DNA from: Dunaliella salina
Lineage: Eukaryota; Chlorophyta; Chlorophyceae; Chlamydomonadales; Dunaliellaceae
Direction: 5' to 3'
DNA: 11,319 nt
Assembly (NCBI GenBank): GCA_002284615.2
Contig: MU070360.1
Location: 3,442-14,760, forward strand
Made by a program: the position numbers and the translations under genes. How positions within the stretch are numbered: position 1 is the stretch's first letter; every line of letters begins with the position of its first letter. The notes below the pieces were generated by a model. It searched no databases, had not been told where the DNA came from, and was given only the letters and a program-made list of their open reading frames with translations. Positions 7,681 through 11,319 of this stretch are shown here, one piece after another.

Positions 7681-9959
7681 TCAGGTATAATTTCGTCCTC
7701 ATCCCAGTCGTCAGCTGTGCTGCCGGGTTGGGAGGTGGAAAGTGGAAGGGAAGGGGGGGGTGCTTGTCTAGATGGCGTCATCTGTTGACCTGTGTCGTGC
7801 CTTCCGCAGTATGTGGTGTGCAGTGATGGTGCATGCAGCTTACTGTGCAGAAGAGGTGTATGCCCTGCAGTGTGCGGCGGCAGAGGTGTATTCTCTGCTG
7901 TGTGCTGTGGCGGTGGCACTTGAGGAGGTGACGGTTGTGCTGCTGCTGGACTTGGGCAGCTTGCTTGGTGTGTTGCATTCGATGGTGGATGAGGGTTTGG
8001 TGACAGTGGCGGCAGTGTGTGCCGCAAGCCATGTGGTGTTGTGGTATGTGCTGCTGGCTGTGTTGCCGATGATGGTTCTGTGGATGGGGGTGTACTTGGA
8101 GGTAATGTTAGAGGTGGGGCTGGGCTCAGTGGCTCTGTGGGTGGAAGTGCAAAGCTTGGCAGGGATGGCAGCAGCAGCGTGTTGTGAGAGGCATGCAGTG
8201 TTGAGGTTTCTGCTGCTGGCTGTGTTGCTGATGGTGGTTTCGTGGGTGGGGGTGCCAAGCTTGGCAGAGGTGGTGGCGGCAGGAGCATATGCCCAGGGGC
8301 CTGCTGAGCAGCGTTCGCGTGAGTTTCTGCTCTGCAGTGTGCTGCTGGCTGTGCTGTAGATGCTGTGGGTGATGGTGCAGTGCCATGTGGTGGTGGTGGT
8401 GGTGGTGGTGGCGGTGGTGCAGTGCCATGCAATGGTGATTTTGGTGGTGGTGCAGTGCTATGTGGTGGTGGCGGTGGTGCAGTGCCATGTAATGGTGATT
8501 TTGGTGGTGGTTGTTGCAGGATGGGCAGAGGAGCACTTGGGGTTGCCTGGGCATGTGGTGGTACCCTTTTTGGCGGTGCTGGTGGATGCAGTATTGGTGA
8601 TGGCATTAGGGGAGGTGCAGCAGTTGCACAGAATGTCTGAGCTTGTGATAAGCCACTTGCTGCTGGTGGTAATGGTGGTGATGGTTGTGGTGGTGGTAGC
8701 GGAAGTTGCAATGGCAGTGGCGGTTGGGGAGGTGCAGCAGATGCTGTGTGTGCTGGAACCAGAGATGATGCCTGGACGTTTGGCAGTGCTACCTGTGGCA
8801 GTGGTGATGGCGGGAGATTTGATGGCAATGCTGGTTGTGGTGGTGCTGCAGGTGCTGTGTGTGCCTGAGCTTGTGACAAGCCATTTGCTGGTGGTGGTGG
8901 CGGTGGTGGCGGTTGTAGTGTTAGTGGAAGTAGAGATAACAGTGGCGATTGGGGTGATGCAGCAGGTGCTGTGCGAGTCGGAACCAGAGGTAATGCCTGG
9001 ACGTTAGGTGATGCTCCCTGTGGAGGTCGTGATGATGATGTGAGATTGGATGGGGATGGCTGCCGTGGTGGTGCAGCAGGTGCTGGGTGTGCCTGAACTT
9101 GTGATGATGCGCTTGCTGCTGGAGGAGGCGGCGGTGGTGCTGGTGCCTGAGTCTTCTGTGTTGGAGATGATGCCTGGGTGTTCTGTGCTGGAGATGGTGC
9201 CTGGGTGTTTGGTGCTGGAGATGACAAGGTATTCCGTGGTGGCTTCAGTGGTTGTGGCTGTGGGGGAGTGTGCCTTGCTGCGCGCCGAGTTGAAGGAGAG
9301 GGTGGGCCAAGAGGAGAGGAAAGCATTGCGGCAAGCGTGGAAGCAAACGACATGACTGGAGGTTGTGGTGGTGGTGGTGGTGGCGCTGGTGGCTCCACTG
9401 TGCGCAATGGAGCTGCGGGTGCATGAGGCTGCGCATGCGCTGATGCTGGTGGGCACAGAGATTGGGTCGGGGAGGCTCTCTGTACTGGAGCAGTTGGAGC
9501 TGCTCCTGCCGATATGTTTGCTGCATGCGTGTAAGGTGGTGCGTGTGCTGCTGCTGGTGGGCAAGGAGCAAGGGTGGGGTATGGTTCATTCGCTACTGCA
9601 GTTGTCGCTGCTCCTGCTGCTGCGCATGCTGGCGCTGCGTGTGCGTGAGGCAGCGCATGCGCAGATGCTGACAAGCAAGGACCAGGGGTGGGGGTTGTTT
9701 CTTGTGCCGCTGGCACTGGCAGCGCTGGAGTTACATGCACTGATGCTGTGCTTACTTGTGCTGGGTGTGGCGGGTGTGCAAATGCTGATGCAACGTGCGG
9801 TCGTGCTTCATAAACTGGTGCCGAGTGCGGTGTCGGTGGTGTCAGGTGGAAAGGGGGAGCATTGGCAGAAAATTGTTGCTCCTGGGGCTGCTGCTGCTGC
9901 TGCTGTTGGGCTGTGTAACATGGTGGCGTCTCCTTTTTGTTAGGCGCCACGGATTGCTG

Positions 9960-10001
<42 letters not shown>

Positions 10002-10769
10002 GAACGCTGAAGGTGGTGACAACTCCTTTTCAACAAGTGTCATGGATTGCTGCTGCTGCTGCTGCTGCTGCATGCTCAGCTCCGTGCAGGACAGTCGGGT
10101 CTGCAAGGGCATCAGTTGCTCCTGCTCGTTCAATTTGAGGGCCTGTTGCTGCTGCTGCTGCTGCTGCTGCGGCGGCTGCTGCTGCCGCTGCTGCTGCTGC
10201 CGTGCAAGGAGTACTGCCAATGGGAGCTCGTTTTCATCGATCTCTGCCTGACCTGAAGCACCTTGTTTTTGGTATTGCTGTTGCTGCTGTTGCTGGTGGT
10301 GGTGGTGGTGGTGCTGCTGCTTTGACCCCGGCTCCTGCATGTGGACCTGGTTTCCAGCTTTTGTCAGCTTCTTTGCACCATCCAGCTGCTGCTGCTTTGG
10401 GCCGGGCTGCTGCTGCTGCTGCTGCTGCTGCCGGTGCATGTGCTCAGGCTCCTCCCCCTTGTGCCTATGAATGGACTCCCTCCGGTGCTCTGGCAGCCTG
10501 TGGAGATGCTGCCGATGCTGCTCTCGTTCTGCCGCCGGCATCTTCCTTCTGCGCTTTCCCTCTTTCGCAGGGCTGTACCGCTGCGGCATGTGGCTCTCTC
10601 TCTTTGTGCCCTTGGGCTGCAGCTGCTGCCTACACAACGTTGCACATGAGCCACTTTGTGTGATGGAGGAAAGACGGGAGGAAAGACAGGAAAAAAAGGC
10701 TGGAAAATGCACTGAAGTGCTACATGGGGAGCCAACGACATCTTCTATTATACGTCTTTGTGCAGTCAT
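7674..10769 (-). CDS. Large glutamine-rich / proline-rich low-complexity protein
   Basis: The frame is open from 10889 to TAA at 7674-7676. The first ATG is at 10769 (1031 aa); ATGs at 10589 and 10541 (955 aa) are alternatives. The 10541 start may be the true one, because DNA upstream of it is satellite. Numbering from 10769: residues 1-76 are satellite-encoded; about 70-113 are basic and charged; 114-301 hold Q tracts (8, 7, 9, 8, 12 and 7 Q) and six His; about 301-460 are Ala/His/Pro-rich with three copies of a unit of about 37 aa; 473-488 is MSFASTLAAMLSSPLG; about 490-1010 are Pro/Ala/Ser-rich with tandem repeats and P runs up to 10; 1019-1031 is the acidic tail ADDWDEDEIIPDR. No signal peptide, membrane segment or enzyme domain is visible. 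Q-rich plus P-rich regions are common in transcription co-regulators and scaffolds, but no function is assigned. Low complexity itself suppresses stops, so coding status is probable, not certain. Confidence 0.55.
7965..8357 (-). repeat. Intragenic QPAA-type repeats
   Basis: Three diverged in-frame units share (A/T)QPAA followed by H/T/A-rich sequence, a hydrophobic LL or TLP step and LPSL/PPT(K/E)P. The QPAA motifs are 43 and 54 residues apart, so unit length varies. They are the most diverged of the repeat sets in the protein. Confidence 0.6.
8376..8510 (-). repeat. Intragenic KSPLHGTAPPPPP repeat
   Basis: The peptide PPPKSPLHGTAPPPPP occurs twice, 20 residues (60 bases) apart. Related HSTAP and HGTAP pieces sit next to it, and a P run of 10 follows the second copy. 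The DNA copies are nearly identical (TGGTGATTTTGGTGGTGG in both), so this is a recent duplication. Confidence 0.8.
8580..9143 (-). repeat. Intragenic 76-residue tandem repeat, about 2.4 copies
   Basis: Marker SQ(V/A)QA occurs at residues 556, 632 and 708 of the protein, exactly 76 residues (228 bases) apart. Between them the order is kept: a P run, SQ-x-QAH-x-APAAPP, PSNL, a PP step, PNVQA, LVP, then TA-x-AA and a leucine-proline run. Marker PNVQA repeats at 75 residues. The third copy decays after about 40 residues. Confidence 0.8.
9396..9695 (-). repeat. Intragenic ~37-residue tandem repeat, about 2.6 copies
   Basis: Units are aligned by a cysteine at residues 365, 403 and 439 in the contexts PGPCLSASAHA, LAPCPPAAAHA and QSLCPPASAHA. 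Each is followed by a P-H-A-rich segment (LPHAHAAP, PPYTHAAN, QPHAPAAP). Spacing is 38 and 36 residues. The regularly placed single cysteine is unusual in otherwise Cys-poor sequence. Confidence 0.75.
9888..10430 (-). repeat. CAG/CAA repeat block encoding polyglutamine
   Basis: Six tracts of 7-12 glutamines and one of six histidines lie in about 540 bases. Most glutamine codons are CAG with scattered CAA; the longest tract (12 Q, bases 9966-10001) has CAA near both ends. Spacers between tracts look related, for example EKELSPPSAF and NKKETPPCYT before successive tracts. That suggests spacer-plus-tract units duplicated as wholes, not only slippage of triplets. Confidence 0.9.
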
Positions 10770-11319
10770 ATCTCGCAAGGTGCCGCTGCAGCATGTGGCT
10801 CTCCCTTTTTGTGCCCCTGCGTTGCAGCTGTTGCCTACAAAGGATTGTGCATATGCCACTTTGTAGGACAGGGGGAACAGACTGGAAGCTCAACTATTTT
10901 GATGAGGAAGTGCATTGAGACAAACAAGCACTGATGGGCTGGTTACTGCTGCAGCATGCAGCTCTCCCTCTTTGTGCCTTTGGGCTGCAGCTAAAGCTGC
11001 CTACAAAAGTCCTAAAATGCAATATATGCACATGTTCCACTTGCTTTGTGCGCTCACGAATCGAATCCTGTGGGCAGTGCCGCTGAAGCACGAGGCCCTC
11101 CCTGTGTGTGTCTGTCTATCGACAGCAGCTGCTGCTTGCAAAATGTTGTATGTGTGCCAATTCGTGTAAAGGAGGAAAGACTGCAGAAAAGAATGGGATT
11201 TGCACTTCTGGGCTATGCGGATGGAGCATGTGGCCCTCCTTGTGTGTGTCTGTCTATCGACAGCAGCTGCTGCTCGCAAAATGTTGTATGTGTGCCAATT
11301 CGTGTAAAGGAGGAAAGAC
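10577..11319. repeat. Diverged tandem array upstream of the Q/P-rich gene
   Basis: Five units share, on the + strand, a C-x-GC(T/A)-G-x-AGCA(T/C)-rich start, a CTCCCT(C/T)TTTGTGCC-type segment, a GCAGCTG core and, in several, GGAGGAAAGAC. Cores lie near 10577-10670, 10780-10866, 10940-11005, 11085-11181 and 11223-11319. The last two share an 88-base block (11094-11181 and 11232-11319) that differs at only two bases, at a period of 138. The first two are far more diverged, and spacing varies. CAGCTG, an E-box-type hexamer, occurs in units 1, 2, 4 and 5 and is lost in unit 3. The array occupies the place of the gene's promoter and 5' UTR and runs into the open frame. Confidence 0.8.

Noticed and set aside
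7772..9943. Long + strand frames rich in valine, leucine and glycine (such as 8360-9007 and 9365-9943)
   Set aside because: They are mirror readings of the CAG/CCA/GCA-rich - strand frame. Low complexity keeps stops out of several frames at once, and none is as long or as varied as the - frame.
7674..10769. Extracellular hydroxyproline-rich wall protein (pherophorin or extensin type)
   Set aside because: No signal peptide at any candidate start and no regular SPPPP pattern; the long Q-rich block argues against it.
10577..11319. CRISPR array or telomere
   Set aside because: Units are contiguous diverged tandem copies without unique spacers, and the sequence is not a telomeric short repeat.

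Overview
The window looks like nuclear DNA of a eukaryote with a repeat-rich genome of moderate GC. Long CA/GT microsatellites, a decayed LINE retrotransposon of the restriction-like-endonuclease (RLE) type, CAG-rich coding sequence and widely spaced coding potential all fit this. I see no operons, ribosome binding sites, bacterial insertion sequences, rRNA, convincing tRNA or CRISPR. A green alga of the Chlamydomonadales (Dunaliella-like) or another repeat-rich protist would fit, but that is inference from texture only.

Layout, left to right. Bases 2-1199 are the 3' end of a dead LINE on the + strand. Parts of three reading segments show a CCHC zinc knuckle, an RHN box and a PD...ExK nuclease core, broken by three stops and a frameshift. 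A pyrimidine-rich stretch with a hairpin follows (about 1200-1500), probably the element's 3' UTR. Bases 1500-2620 hold a 34-bp triplicate, an 11-C run and no convincing gene. Bases 2621-3600 form a composite satellite: (CA)38, a degenerate CCATGG-rich minisatellite, then (GT)41 in the complementary sense, then more minisatellite. Bases 3600-7670 are mostly noncoding dispersed repeats: paired ATAGCGCTAT palindrome cassettes, a diverged 260-280 bp repeat in two copies, short inverted repeats, and a few weak coding-like fragments.

Bases 7674-10769 on the - strand hold the main gene candidate. It is an uninterrupted frame for a low-complexity protein with a charged basic start, a glutamine-rich block with six tracts of 7-12 Q and one of 6 H, then several hundred residues of Pro/Ala/Ser-rich sequence built from nested tandem duplications, and an acidic tail. 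Its stop codon overlaps a good splice-donor sequence, so it may be one exon of a longer gene. Upstream of it (10577-11319) is a tandem array of diverged units. The two gene-proximal units lie inside the open frame, and the two distal units are nearly identical, with the last ending exactly at the window edge.

I found no defence system or multi-gene pathway. The most interesting material is repeat biology: a protein apparently made by successive tandem duplications, with an N-terminus that may be captured from an upstream satellite, and paired inverted or palindromic repeats that could fold.
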